In this document: piece after piece, positions 7,547 through 16,554 of the stretch | Layout: the number at the start of each line of letters is the position of its first letter | Position numbering within the stretch: position 1 is the first letter of the stretch | Origin: Corynebacterium suedekumii | GTDB taxonomy: Bacteria; Actinomycetota; Actinomycetes; Mycobacteriales; Mycobacteriaceae | DNA: 64,000 bases | Direction: 5' to 3' | Assembly: GCF_030252185.1 (NCBI RefSeq) | Contig: NZ_CP126970.1 | Coordinates: 1,736,001-1,800,000 of the forward strand | Program-made: the position numbers and the translations under genes | Notes under the pieces: generated by a model | Database searches by the model: none | Told to the model about the DNA's origin: nothing | What the model saw: the letters and a program-made list of their open reading frames with translations, nothing else

Positions 7547-9043
7547 GGCGGATTCAAGCGGTCGTCGCAACACCTTGATCGCGGAGGTGTTCAACGATGG
7601 CAACGGCGGACTGGAGCAGGAAGACTAGTGATGTTCCGGAGGGGGTGCGTCGGCAGTGGCGTGCGGACCGGGCGTTGCGTCCGGCGATGCGTTCTCCGGG
7701 CAGGCCGGATCCGTCGCGTGTGGTGCAACGTCAGTTCTGGCGCACAATCGCGAAGGGCGTCACGACAGCGGAAGCGTCGTTAGCTGTCGGCGTGTCGGTC
7801 CCGGTCGGCACCCGCTGGTTTCGTCACGCTGGCGGCATGCCCCCGATCTCACTGGCAGAGCCCACCGGCCGATACCTGTCGTTCGAGGAGCGTGAGGAGA
7901 TCGCGATCATGCGCGCCAAGGACAAGGGGGTGCGCGAGATTGCTCGTGCCCTGGGGCGGGATCCGGGAACGATCTCACGCGAGTTGCGTCGCAATGCCGC
8001 CACGCGTGGCGGCGTGCAGGAGTACCGGGCGACGGTGGCGCAGTGGAAGGCGCAACAGGTGGCCAAGCGTCCGAAAGCGGCCAAGCTCGTCGTCAATGAT
8101 CGACTTCACGAGTATGTCCAGGAACGCCTCGACGGGTCTGTGAAGCGTGCTGATGGAACGGTCGTTGCTGGACCGGTGACCGCAGATTGGAAAGGTCGCA
8201 ATAAGCCGCACCGGCAGGATCGTCGGTGGGCGACGGCGTGGAGTCCGGAGCAGATCTCTCATCGGTTGCGGATCGACTTCCCCGATGATGAGTCCATGCG
8301 CATCAGCCATGAGGCGATCTATCAGTCGTTGTTCATCGAGGGCCGCGGCGCGCTCAGACGGGACCTGGTCGCATGCTTGCGAACCGGCCGTGCGTTGCGC
8401 CAGCCGCGGGCACGATCTCAGAACAAGCCGCAGGGACATGTCACCGCGGACGTCGTACTAAGCGAACGGCCTGCTGAAGCCGCGGATCGGGCGGTCCCCG
8501 GGCACTGGGAGGGGGATCTGATCATCGGCACCGGCCGGTCCGCCATCGGCACGGTGATCGAACGGTCCAGCAGGGCCACGCTGCTGGTCCATCTGCCTCG
8601 ACTGGAAGGCTGGGGCGAGAGCCCACCTGTGAAGAACGGCGCGTCGCTGGGCGGTTACGGCGCCCGCGCGATGAACACCGCCCTGACCGCGTCGATGACG
8701 AAGATTCCCATCCAGCTACGCAAAACGCTCATCTGGGACCGTGGCAAGGAACTGTCCGCTCACGCGCAGTTCGCGCTGGACACCGGCACGAAGGTGTTCT
8801 TCGCTGATCCGCATTCGCCTTGGCAGCGGCCCACGAACGAGAACACGAACGGGTTGCTGCGCCAGTACTTCCCAAAGGGCACCGATCTGTCCCGCTGGTC
8901 CGCTGAGGACCTCGAAGCTATCGCTCTGGTGCTCAACAACAGGCCCCGCAAAGTCCTCGGCTGGCGTACCCCCGCTGAAGTCTTCGACGAGCAACTACAG
9001 TTGCTCCAAACAGGCGGTGTTGCATCGACTGGTTGAACGCGCC
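7547..9043 (+). mobile_element. IS30-family element, copy 1 (1497 bp)
   Basis: Bounded by 28-bp imperfect inverted repeats: left GGCGGATTCAAGCGGTCGTC then GCAACACC, right (reverse complement) GGCGCGTTCAACCAGTCGAT then GCAACACC. The flanking triplets differ (GTT left, CAG right), so there is no target duplication, and the two flanks come from different IS3 types. This implies the copy is a recombination product of two IS30 insertions. Confidence 0.85.
7597..9036 (+). CDS. IS30-family transposase (copy 1)
   Basis: 479 residues. An N-terminal helix-turn-helix region is followed by the IS30 hallmark REIARALGRDPGTISRELRRN (landmark: RDPGTISREL) at about residues 107-127. The catalytic domain has HWEGDLIIGT (D), LIWDRGKEL (D) and NENTNGLLRQYFPKGTD (E). 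GGAGGTG lies just before the ATG at 7597. Full length for the family, no frameshift; clearly diverged from copies 2 and 3. Confidence 0.93.
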   Translation: MATADWSRKTSDVPEGVRRQWRADRALRPAMRSPGRPDPSRVVQRQFWRTIAKGVTTAEASLAVGVSVPVGTRWFRHAGGMPPISLAEPTGRYLSFEEREEIAIMRAKDKGVREIARALGRDPGTISRELRRNAATRGGVQEYRATVAQWKAQQVAKRPKAAKLVVNDRLHEYVQERLDGSVKRADGTVVAGPVTADWKGRNKPHRQDRRWATAWSPEQISHRLRIDFPDDESMRISHEAIYQSLFIEGRGALRRDLVACLRTGRALRQPRARSQNKPQGHVTADVVLSERPAEAADRAVPGHWEGDLIIGTGRSAIGTVIERSSRATLLVHLPRLEGWGESPPVKNGASLGGYGARAMNTALTASMTKIPIQLRKTLIWDRGKELSAHAQFALDTGTKVFFADPHSPWQRPTNENTNGLLRQYFPKGTDLSRWSAEDLEAIALVLNNRPRKVLGWRTPAEVFDEQLQLLQTGGVASTG

Positions 9044-9331
9044 CAGTATCGCTCGGTTGTCTACGGCGAAGCTCTGGCGGAGGCGAAGGTCGTGGCTTCA
9101 GTCGGTTCCCGGGGTGACTCCTACGATAATGCGATGGCGGAGGCGTTGAATTCGTTGTTCAAGGCCGAGCTGATCGATCGGCGGACCTGGCCGTCGTTGG
9201 CTGATGTTCTGGTGGAGTCGTCGAAGTGGATCGGGTGGTACAACAACCGCCGGCTGCACTCCTCGTTGGGTTACCGCCCGCCGCGGGAAGTCCACCAGGA
9301 ATGGAACATGCTTCAGGCCCACGCGGCCTGA
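9044..9331 (+). pseudogene. IS3-family transposase OrfB, 3' part
   Basis: Encodes QYRSVVYGEALAEAKVV, the glycine turn SRGDSYDNAMAEALNSLFKAEL (landmark: DNAMAE, carrying the catalytic E) and a terminus LHSSLGYRPP. This is the last third of OrfB of the IS3 branch that normally reads HSDRGSQY. The 5' part is absent from the window. Confidence 0.85.
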
Positions 9332-9372
9332 TCAACAAAGACATGACCCTCTACAAAACCCGGGGCTTGACA
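9044..9372 (+). mobile_element. Right end of a second IS3 type
   Basis: After IS30 copy 1 the sequence resumes at QYRSV of an IS3 OrfB and ends in a non-coding stretch with ACAAAACCCGGGGCTTGACA at 9353-9372. The reverse complement of that end starts TGTCAAGCCCCGGG, in the style of IS3 termini, and does not match the GTGGACAC-type left end at 6508. The final TTGACA doubles as the -35 of the bacteriocin promoter. Confidence 0.65.
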
Positions 9373-9420
9373 AATTTCCGTTTCCCCTCCTATGATTCTC
9401 ATAGGTGCCAATTATGGCAC
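9367..9420 (+). promoter_or_regulatory. Bacteriocin promoter with two inverted repeats
   Basis: A -35 TTGACA at 9367-9372 and a -10 TATGAT at 9391-9396 are separated by 18 bases, close to consensus. CCTATGA-TTC-TCATAGG (9389-9405) is a perfect inverted repeat covering the -10, and GTGCCA-ATTA-TGGCAC (9405-9420) is a second perfect repeat at the likely transcript start. The first suits a repressor operator; the second could be an operator or a 5' stem-loop. Confidence 0.7.
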
Positions 9421-9453
9421 TGACAGCGAGGCTCAAGGACAGGAAGGGCAATA

Positions 9454-9750
9454 ATGAAGAGAGCAGCAAAAGTGCTAGCAACTGTTGGGCTGGGTGGAGC
9501 GCTTGCAATGGGAGCCGCAAGTGGGGCCCATGCAGCTATCTCTTATCCTGGTGGCGGAACATGGAATCAGGGTACCAGCTATGTAACCATGAACACCTGG
9601 TCAAACTACCTGCATGGCAGCAAGGCGCATGGTAGTACGGCGTGCAATGCAAACCGTTGCAACCGGTCGGACACAGTCCCCCCGGGATTGTGGTCGTACG
9701 CCTCCATTCGGGCTACTTGGGGCGGTAACACTACCTACTGGCGCGCTTAA
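9454..9750 (+). CDS. Lactococcin 972-family bacteriocin precursor
   Basis: 98 residues. A Sec signal peptide (K-R-A-A-K start, hydrophobic core, AHA|A cleavage after residue 27) precedes a mature peptide of about 71 residues with the family pattern: GGGTWNQG (33-40), WSNYLHGSKAHGSTA (49-63) and PPGLWSYASI (76-85). Lactococcin 972 itself inhibits septum formation by binding lipid II. Unlike lactococcin 972, which has no cysteine, this peptide has Cys64 and Cys69 (C-x4-C), so an extracellular disulfide is possible. AGGAAGG lies before the ATG. It heads a bacteriocin, membrane protein, ABC ATPase cassette. The base composition is lower in GC than the chromosome, indicating transfer. Confidence 0.9.
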   Translation: MKRAAKVLATVGLGGALAMGAASGAHAAISYPGGGTWNQGTSYVTMNTWSNYLHGSKAHGSTACNANRCNRSDTVPPGLWSYASIRATWGGNTTYWRA

Positions 9751-9775
9751 AGCCGCAACAGAGATATCTCGAATT

Positions 9776-9816
9776 GTGGTCCTGGTGTCTTAAGTGACAC
9801 TGGGACCACGATTTTT
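9776..9816 (+). terminator. Intercistronic terminator/attenuator hairpin
   Basis: GTGGTCC-TG-GTGTC pairs with GACAC-TG-GGACCAC around a TTAAGT loop (two central mismatches), followed by GATTTTT. It lies 26 bases after the bacteriocin stop and 17 before the next ATG. Transcripts should mostly stop here, giving excess bacteriocin mRNA with low read-through into the immunity/export genes. Confidence 0.75.
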
Positions 9817-9832
9817 CGTTGGAAAGGAACAA

Positions 9833-11869
9833 ATGACCAGCAATCTTTCATTGGCGCGAAGCATCATGTGGATGACTTCCGTGTTGCTGGCAGGTGTATT
9901 ACTTGGGGCTACGATTTCTTTCCTCATTGATCAGGATCGGTGGGGCCCTGAGGGCTTTACACATGGTTTTTCCATCAGTGAAATCCCATCGTCAGTCTCC
10001 CGGGATGAAGTGGTTTCCACGATCAGAGAAGCTGCGGGAGACGAGCACGTCAACGTCTATAAGATGTCGCCTTCAGCCCAGGAGAGTGTGCGTTCCACGG
10101 ACTATTACGTGTTCATCGGTGAAGAAACCTTGGTGATAGGTGATCTCGATCAAGGAGCGTTCCCGACTTTTGGCACACAATTCCCGGCGACACTGCAGCC
10201 GGCGGCTGCACTGACCCGCGACAGGCTGCTGGGAACCTATCTAGTGCAAGGAGATGCTCAACAGGCCCAGGGGATTGTCTCTTCACTGGAGCGTTTGGGT
10301 ATCCGGGCCCCTCAGACATCATCCCCGCCCAGCTCGTTACTGTGGGGAATCTTCCTGGTGGGTAGTCCATGGGGCATCGCGGTGCTGATTCTGCTCAGCG
10401 CGCTGGTTTTAGCGGCAGCGAATCTAGCAAGTGTGCGGCTGGCGATTGCGGGGTTGCGGCTCACCACAGGAATGCCGCTTAGTCGGATACGTGCCGCAGA
10501 GGGCTGCGCTCTTTTGATCCCTGTGACGGTCTGCGTAGCGCTGTCCTCATTCGCCCTTCTGGCGTATTCGCTGATCAATCTCAATGGGTATCAAGCCCGC
10601 ACGATCTTGGTGATCGGTGCCCAACAACTGGTGATAGTACTGATTGCAGCTGCTAGCGCAATGGGGCTCGTGGCACTGTCGGTAAGAAATCATTCAATCG
10701 GTCGGATCATCAAAGGTGATCGTCCGATGCGGCTTCTTACCGTCCTATCCGCTACTGCGATTGTGATCGCGACAGCAGGTGCAGGTGGCAACACTGCAGG
10801 AACTATCAATCAGATCACTGAGTTTCGACAGGCTCAACCGGCCGACTCGTTCCGCGCTGCCCACCCCGAATTAGTGAAACCAGTCTTTAGCTATGCGATC
10901 GCCACAGAGGAAGCATCTGAAATCTTTCCCAAACTCGGCGAGATCTTCCGAACCATGGAACAGCAGGACAGTGTGCTTCTAACCGAGGCAGGAATCTTGA
11001 GTTCATTTATAGGTGAGCAGCACGCAATCGATCCGCAAAGAAGCCTACTGATTAATTCTGCTTTCCTAAGAACCCTCCCCTCGGTAGACCCGGAATTAAA
11101 GGAAGCGGTTGACTCACGGGCGGGACAGCTCGGAGCGGTGACCCTGGTGATTCCGGCAGATCTCAGCGAGCATAAGGATGCTATCCGCTCAAGTCTCGAC
11201 CAGTGGTTGAATTTTCAGCTTTCACTCAATGAAGATGCCCCTGATCAAGCCCGTCCCAACACTACGGTGCTTACTGGAGTGGACCTCGGTATCGTGCCCC
11301 GCCTAGACTACGACGCTACAGGTAGCTCGATGCACCTTGTCGACCCGATCACTGTCATCATCGATGCAGATAACGGGCTACTCTCCGATGACTTCTACGG
11401 GGATGTCGGCGCGTACGCCGACCAAGACAAATACAAACAGCTCGTCGATTATGCCGGAGTTGGTCATGCCGTTGTAGCGTTAGAAAGCATCGCGGAGCTC
11501 TCCGCCCTCGATCATGCCAACCGACTAGCCGAACTGCGCATAACTATCACGGGGACCATCGTCATGCTTCTGGTTCTCATGCTTGGCTCAATCATTTTTG
11601 CGGCCGTGTACCACGCCCGAAAAGCGACCGCGATTTTCTTGCTGGCCTCCACGGGAAGTGGGTTCTTCAACATTTACGGCCGGTTCCTGGCCCTCGTTGG
11701 AGTTCTTTCTGCGATACCGGCCTTCCTCGCAAGCGCAGTCGTCAAAATCTCTGTACTCCCCCAGGTAGCGATTGTGGCAATCATCACCGCAATCGCTTTG
11801 GCTACGACCAGTGCCATGTTGCTAGCCCTTAAGCGCAGTCTCACCCGCACTGCTCTGGAGGTGACATGA
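9833..11869 (+). CDS. Bacteriocin-associated integral membrane protein (ABC permease-like, putative immunity)
   Basis: 678 residues. An N-terminal membrane helix (MTSVLLAGVLLGATISFLI region) is followed by an extracellular domain, a cluster of helices (WGIAVLILLSALVLAAANLA, LIPVTVCVALSSFALLAY, LVIVLIAAASAMGLVAL), a large second extracellular domain (about residues 330-550) and a C-terminal FtsX-like block of three to four helices. This matches the protein that accompanies lactococcin 972-type bacteriocins. ATG 9833 is chosen for its GGAAAGG site; the frame is open from 9794. The stop overlaps the ATPase start (ATGA). Confidence 0.85.
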   Translation: MTSNLSLARSIMWMTSVLLAGVLLGATISFLIDQDRWGPEGFTHGFSISEIPSSVSRDEVVSTIREAAGDEHVNVYKMSPSAQESVRSTDYYVFIGEETLVIGDLDQGAFPTFGTQFPATLQPAAALTRDRLLGTYLVQGDAQQAQGIVSSLERLGIRAPQTSSPPSSLLWGIFLVGSPWGIAVLILLSALVLAAANLASVRLAIAGLRLTTGMPLSRIRAAEGCALLIPVTVCVALSSFALLAYSLINLNGYQARTILVIGAQQLVIVLIAAASAMGLVALSVRNHSIGRIIKGDRPMRLLTVLSATAIVIATAGAGGNTAGTINQITEFRQAQPADSFRAAHPELVKPVFSYAIATEEASEIFPKLGEIFRTMEQQDSVLLTEAGILSSFIGEQHAIDPQRSLLINSAFLRTLPSVDPELKEAVDSRAGQLGAVTLVIPADLSEHKDAIRSSLDQWLNFQLSLNEDAPDQARPNTTVLTGVDLGIVPRLDYDATGSSMHLVDPITVIIDADNGLLSDDFYGDVGAYADQDKYKQLVDYAGVGHAVVALESIAELSALDHANRLAELRITITGTIVMLLVLMLGSIIFAAVYHARKATAIFLLASTGSGFFNIYGRFLALVGVLSAIPAFLASAVVKISVLPQVAIVAIITAIALATTSAMLLALKRSLTRTALEVT

Positions 11870-12579
11870 GTTTCCGCCAAGATTCCGAGATCCCAGCACA
11901 TATGCTAGATGGTCCAGTGAGAGGACAGAAGAATATGACTGCCACCCCATCAACCGATGGTATCCTCGCCCGAGGCCTTGCTTTCGAATACCCTGGTCGC
12001 ACTCTCTGGCAGGACCTATCTTTTACCGCGAGTCCTGGTTCCTACACCGTGGTAGTCGGGGAAAGCGGCTCGGGAAAGACTACTCTGTTGCAGAGTTTAG
12101 GCAGCTTGGAACGCCCAAGCACCGGAGCCCTCCACGTCTTAGGACAGGAACCAGCGAAACTGCGCGGTAGTGCCAAACGTGATTTTCTCCGCAACAAGGT
12201 GGGCTTCTCTTTTCAGAATGCAGGTGTCGTTGCTTCTTGGACGGTTAAAAAGAACTTGGAAGTCGGCGGTTACCAGCTACGGGATGACCCCGAATGGGCC
12301 CGTGAGATATTCCAACGCTTCAGTCTTCCCTTCGAGTTCATCAACACTCCTGTCTACCGCCTTAGCGGAGGTGAACAACAACGCGTCGGCATCATCCGCT
12401 TGGCACTACGCCGCCCCCCGCTCCTGCTGATGGATGAACCGACCGCGGCCCTTGATGACAAGAACGCCCAACGCGTTACCGACTTTCTCACTGAACACTG
12501 TAAAGCTGGGGGAATCGCTGTCGTTGCCACGCACGACGCACGCGTAACTAAGCATGCAGATCTCACTCTGCAGCTGTGA
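11866..12579 (+). CDS. ABC transporter ATPase of the bacteriocin cassette
   Basis: 237 residues. Walker A GESGSGKTT (about 66-74), Q-loop FQNAG, signature LSGGEQQRVG, Walker B LLLMDEPTAALDD and H-loop THD are all intact, in the MacB/LolD-like subfamily that pairs with FtsX-type permeases. It would power the preceding membrane protein, giving self-immunity by removing the bacteriocin or handling its target. GGAGGTG precedes the ATG at 11866; a second in-frame ATG at 11935 would remove a poorly conserved 23-residue leader. Confidence 0.9.
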   Translation: MSFRQDSEIPAHMLDGPVRGQKNMTATPSTDGILARGLAFEYPGRTLWQDLSFTASPGSYTVVVGESGSGKTTLLQSLGSLERPSTGALHVLGQEPAKLRGSAKRDFLRNKVGFSFQNAGVVASWTVKKNLEVGGYQLRDDPEWAREIFQRFSLPFEFINTPVYRLSGGEQQRVGIIRLALRRPPLLLMDEPTAALDDKNAQRVTDFLTEHCKAGGIAVVATHDARVTKHADLTLQL

Positions 12580-12688
12580 AATTTAACTATGAGCAGAGAA
12601 ATCTCTTATTAGGCTCCGTGAACTCTACGGACTGAAAACGAGATTACAGTTTCACGCGTTACCCTAAGTCCGTACCGGAGGGTATGCC

Positions 12689-14144
12689 GGCTCATCCGGA
12701 TCTGGAGTGCGTAATTAGCGGGAAGTGATATGTCGGGGTGGCACAACATGTAGGGGCCCTGGCCGGTACAAGATGAGAGTTACCACACAACCATCTGACC
12801 GAACCAGGACCCTACAATGCAGCCTACGTTCAACCTCGTCGCCGACACCATTTGCCGCACCGCGGAGCTGGGATTAACGATCACCGATGCCGCGGATGCC
12901 GGCGAGTTCACGGTCATCAGTGCTCGTCCCATCGACTCCTGCGACAAGTGCCCGGGCTGCGGACACACAGGCCGGCTGCGTGATCACGTCGTGCGCCGGC
13001 TGACCGATCTTCCCGTCGTCGGCTTCCCCACCAGGCTGCAGGTACGCGTGCCGCGGTTCCTGTGCCTGAATCAGTCCTGTGCCCAGCGGATCTACCAGGG
13101 CGAACTGGCCTGCGCCGAACGCGGGCGCACCGTCACTCGCCGGGTGACCCGCTGGATTCTGCAACGGTTGGCGATCGACAAAATGAGTATCTCCGCCACC
13201 GCCGAAGCCCTGGGCTTGGGCTGGGACCTGGTCAACGACCTCGCCCTGGATGCCTGCCGGCACCTGGTCTACGACGACCCCGGCCACCGCCGGGGTACGC
13301 GTGCTGGGCGTGGACGAGCACGTGTGGAAGCACACCCACCGGGCCGGTGAGCCGGACTCGTTCGTCACCGTGCTCGTCGACATCACCCCCGTCATCGACG
13401 GCGCCGGACCGGCCCGGTTGCTGGACATGGTCCCGGGTCGTAGCGCCGCGGTACTGAGCGATTGGCTCAGCCAGCGTGGGCAGGGCTTTCGCGACCGGGT
13501 CGAGGTTGTCACGATGGATGGGTTTGCCGGCTACGCCACCGCCACCAAACAGGCCCTGCCGCGGGCGCAGGCGGTGATGGATCCCTTTCACGTGGTGCAC
13601 CTGGCCGCCGACAAGTTGACCGTGTGCCGGCAGCGCCTGCAGCGGATGACCACCGGGCGGCGGGGCAAGAAAAACGATCCGTTGTATAAGAACCGGAAAA
13701 CCCTGTTGACCAGGATTGACTTCCTCACTGATCGACAGCATCGGCGACTCGAGCAACTGTGGGCCACCGACGAAGACTACGTGGCTTTGGAGGTGACGTG
13801 GTCGGTGTATCAGCAGATCATCGCCGCCTATCAGCACCCGAAGAAAGCCGAGGGCAAGAAGCTAATGCGGAAGGTGATCAGCACGCTGCGTTCATCGACG
13901 ATGCCGAAGGGGTTAGAGGAGATTAAGCAGCTGGGAAACACGCTGTACCGGCGACAGAAGGACGTGCTGGCGTATTTCGATATCGGCGCGTCCAACGGGC
14001 CCGTCGAGGCGATCAACGGGCGCCTGGAGCATCTGCGCGGCATCGCTCTGGGGTTCAAGAACCTCGGGCACTACATCTTGCGATCCTTGATCCACTCCGG
14101 ACAGCTGCACACCAAGATCAACGCACTCTAAATCCTGAAGAGCC
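12689..14144 (+). mobile_element. ISL3-family element, copy 1 (1456 bp)
   Basis: Terminal repeats GGCTCATCCGGATCTGGAGT on the left and GGCTCTTCAGGATTTAGAGT (reverse complement) on the right bound the element, as in corynebacterial IS31831/IS1207-type ISL3 elements. The 12580-12688 stretch before it holds the end of the bacteriocin cassette, with only a weak AGAG-AAAT-CTCT stem. The transposase is split in two frames. Confidence 0.85.
12817..14131 (+). pseudogene. ISL3-family transposase, split by a +1 frame change (copy 1)
   Basis: The first frame (12817-13350) encodes the zinc-finger and HTH part: CPGCGHTGRLRDH, DLPVVGFPTRLQVRVPRF, VTRWILQRLAIDKMS, up to CRHLVYDDPG. The second frame (open from 13250, to 14131) resumes at GVRVLGVDEHVWKH and contains the DDE domain: TMDGFAGYATA, MDPFHVVHLA and SNGPVEAINGRLEHLRG. 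Other members are single ~436-aa frames. The switch lies at about 13275-13295 between YDDP and GVRVLG and needs a +1 shift. The same layout occurs in copy 2. Confidence 0.85.
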
Positions 14145-14149
14145 TTGCC

Positions 14150-14485
14150 GGCTCTTCCGGATCTGGGGTGCGTAGCCGGGATGCGAGTGCCAGCATGAGG
14201 ATCGGGACCCACCACAAGATATAGGGGTCCCCGGTGCGAAGATGAAAGTTCTTACACAACCATCTTTCGCTCCGAGGACCTATGCCCGATTCTACGTCTC
14301 TTATTGCTGACACCATCATCCGGACCGTTGAACTCGGCCTGACGATCACGGGCGCCGCGATCGATGAGCGCCACACGTGGATCACCTGCCGCCCGGTGGA
14401 ACAGGATGTCTCCTGCCCGGCCTGCGGTGACGAAGGCCGGCTGCGTGATCACCGGATCCGTGAACTCGTGGACCTGGGCCCGAAC
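14150..14485 (+). mobile_element. ISL3-family element, left fragment (third copy)
   Basis: Begins GGCTCTTCCGGATCTGGGGT, only 5 bases after copy 1 ends, and is cut off at about 14485. A short stretch 14486-14517 with GTGGACACGGGGATTTC looks like the end of yet another IS3-type element before the next IS3 starts at 14518. Confidence 0.75.
14282..14485 (+). pseudogene. ISL3-family transposase, N-terminal fragment
   Basis: Reads MPDSTSLIADTIIRTVELGL and the zinc-finger CPACGDEGRLRDHRIRELVDLG, then breaks. The remaining ~370 residues of an ISL3 transposase are missing. It is diverged from copies 1 and 2, so it derives from a separate ISL3 lineage rather than a recent duplication. Confidence 0.85.
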
Positions 14486-14908
14486 CCCGGAAAGTGGACA
14501 CGGGGATTTCATCAAGAGGGGCCGTCCCCTGTTTGGTGGACACGCTGACCCTGGCCCAGAATGGGCCGGAGAATGCGAGAAACCACCATGCCGAAGAACA
14601 CCTACACCGATGAGTTCAAAGCCGACGCGGTCCGACTCTACGAGGACACGACAGGCGCCTCGTTCTCGATGATCGCCACCGATCTCGGGATCAGTCGGGC
14701 GACGCTGAAAAACTGGGTCTACGCTGCCCGCAAGGCCCGTGGCGTCCAGTCGAGTCGCACCTGTTAGGAACGGATAGTTTGAAGCGCCGTGGTAACCATC
14801 GTGAAGCACGATGGTGAGCTTCGTGAAGCGCTCAGGGCCGGTAGCCCCCAGACTTTCAGATGCCACACGACAACCCGGTCGTGTGGGAACCTGAAAGGAC
14901 CTTCAACC

Positions 14909-16554
14909 GTGACCAACTACCGGTTGATCATGCAACTGCTCCTCGCGGGCAGTTCCTACCGAACAATTCAGGCTCGCTGCGGTGCCGCGCACGCTACCAT
15001 CGCCAAAGCCGGAAAAGCCCTCGATCACCACCACATCACCACCCACGCCCAACTCGAGGGATTGCCTGACGACGACCTTGCCGCCCTGGTCGGCGACGGG
15101 CGGATGACCGTGGCCGGGGAATTCGTCCCCATCGACATGGACACGGTGATCGCTGCCCGGACCGGACGCAAGAAGACACCCTGAATGTCCTGTGGGCCGT
15201 CTACCTCACCCTGCCCGCGCCAGAGGGCCTTCGTCACTACAGCTATGAACGCTTCCGTCAGCTGGTGGGCCAGGAAGTCCAGGCCCGCGGGCTCACCGCT
15301 CGGATCCAGCACATCCCGGGCCATACGATGCAGGTCGACTGGGCCGGCACCAAGATACGCATCATCGACTCCGTCACCCGCCGGGCCACCAGCATCAGCG
15401 TGTTCGTCGCGACCTTGCCGTACTCCGGCATGGTCTTTGCCTACGGGTGTGTTGATGAACGCCAGCCGAACTGGCTGGCCGCCCACCGCCACGCCTTCGA
15501 GTACTTCCGGGGCGTGGCTGAGGTCATCGTGCCGGATAATGCCTCCACCGCGTCGAATGCCATCCGCACCGGGGACAAGGCACGCAGGGTCAACACCGCT
15601 TATGAGGAGTTCCTTACCCACTACAACACCGCCGCGCTTCCCACCCGGCCGGTGCGCCCCAAGGACAAGGGCAATGTGGAATCCGGGGTCAAGGTCGTCA
15701 CCAACTGGGCGATCCGCCGACTCGCGGACCGGGAGTTCAGCAACCTTGATGACCTCAACACGGCCTTGCGGGCAGCTGTCGAGGCGATCAACGATCGCAC
15801 TCCGTTCCGGGATCAGCAGGTCTCCCGCCGCCAGATCTTCCAGGAAGCCGAAGCCGATCTGTTGGCGGCACTGCCTGATGAGCCTTTCCTGCCGACGGTG
15901 TGGAAGAAATCCAAGGTGAGCCCGGACTGGCACATCACGATCGCCACCGTGCACTACTCGGTGCCGTATCAGCATGTCGGCGATACCGTGGACGTGCGTA
16001 TCCGCGGCGATCAGCTGGAGGTTTTCGCCGCTGGCGCCACCATCGCCACGCACACGGTGGGCACGCAACGCGGGGCGTATGTCACCGATGTGGTCCACTG
16101 CCCACCGGGGATGGAGAATCCGAACAATCTGTGGTCCTCGCAGTATTTCCTCACCCAGGCTTCCCGGGTGGGTCCGAACACGAGGATGGCGATCGCTGAT
16201 CTCCTGGCGTCGCGACCGATTGTCGCTCAGGCGTATCTGCCGGCCCGCAACATCCTCGCCATGGGCAAAGGCGACAACAAGCCCATCCTCGAGGCGGCCT
16301 GCCTCCGACTGGTCGGCGATGCCACCCGTCGTCGGGCGATCTCGTACACGGGCGTGAAGAACATGATGGCCGCGGTCCGTAGCGACCAGGCGACACGACC
16401 GGCGACCACCCCTACGCCGCGGGCTCATGCACGTTCTACGTCGCCACCGCACTGGCACGGTGACCGCGGTGGGCTACTCGGCGGGGCTGGCCAGTTCAGC
16501 CTGGAAGCCCTCACCGGAACAGACACCAGCGACCACAAGGAGGAATCGAAGTGA
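14909..16554 (+). pseudogene. istA: IS21 transposase IstA with a frameshift
   Basis: The N-terminal frame (GTG 14909) encodes the HTH region VTNYRLIMQLLLAGSSYRTI and stops at 15184. The remainder is in the -1 frame and resumes at about 15179 with LNVLWAVYLTLPAP. It includes the DDE landmarks QVDWAGTK and KDKGNVESGV, and continues to 16554. One missing base in the CCC run of ACACCCTGA would explain it. Together the parts give a full-length IstA of about 548 aa. Either a pseudogene or a sequencing error. Confidence 0.8.
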
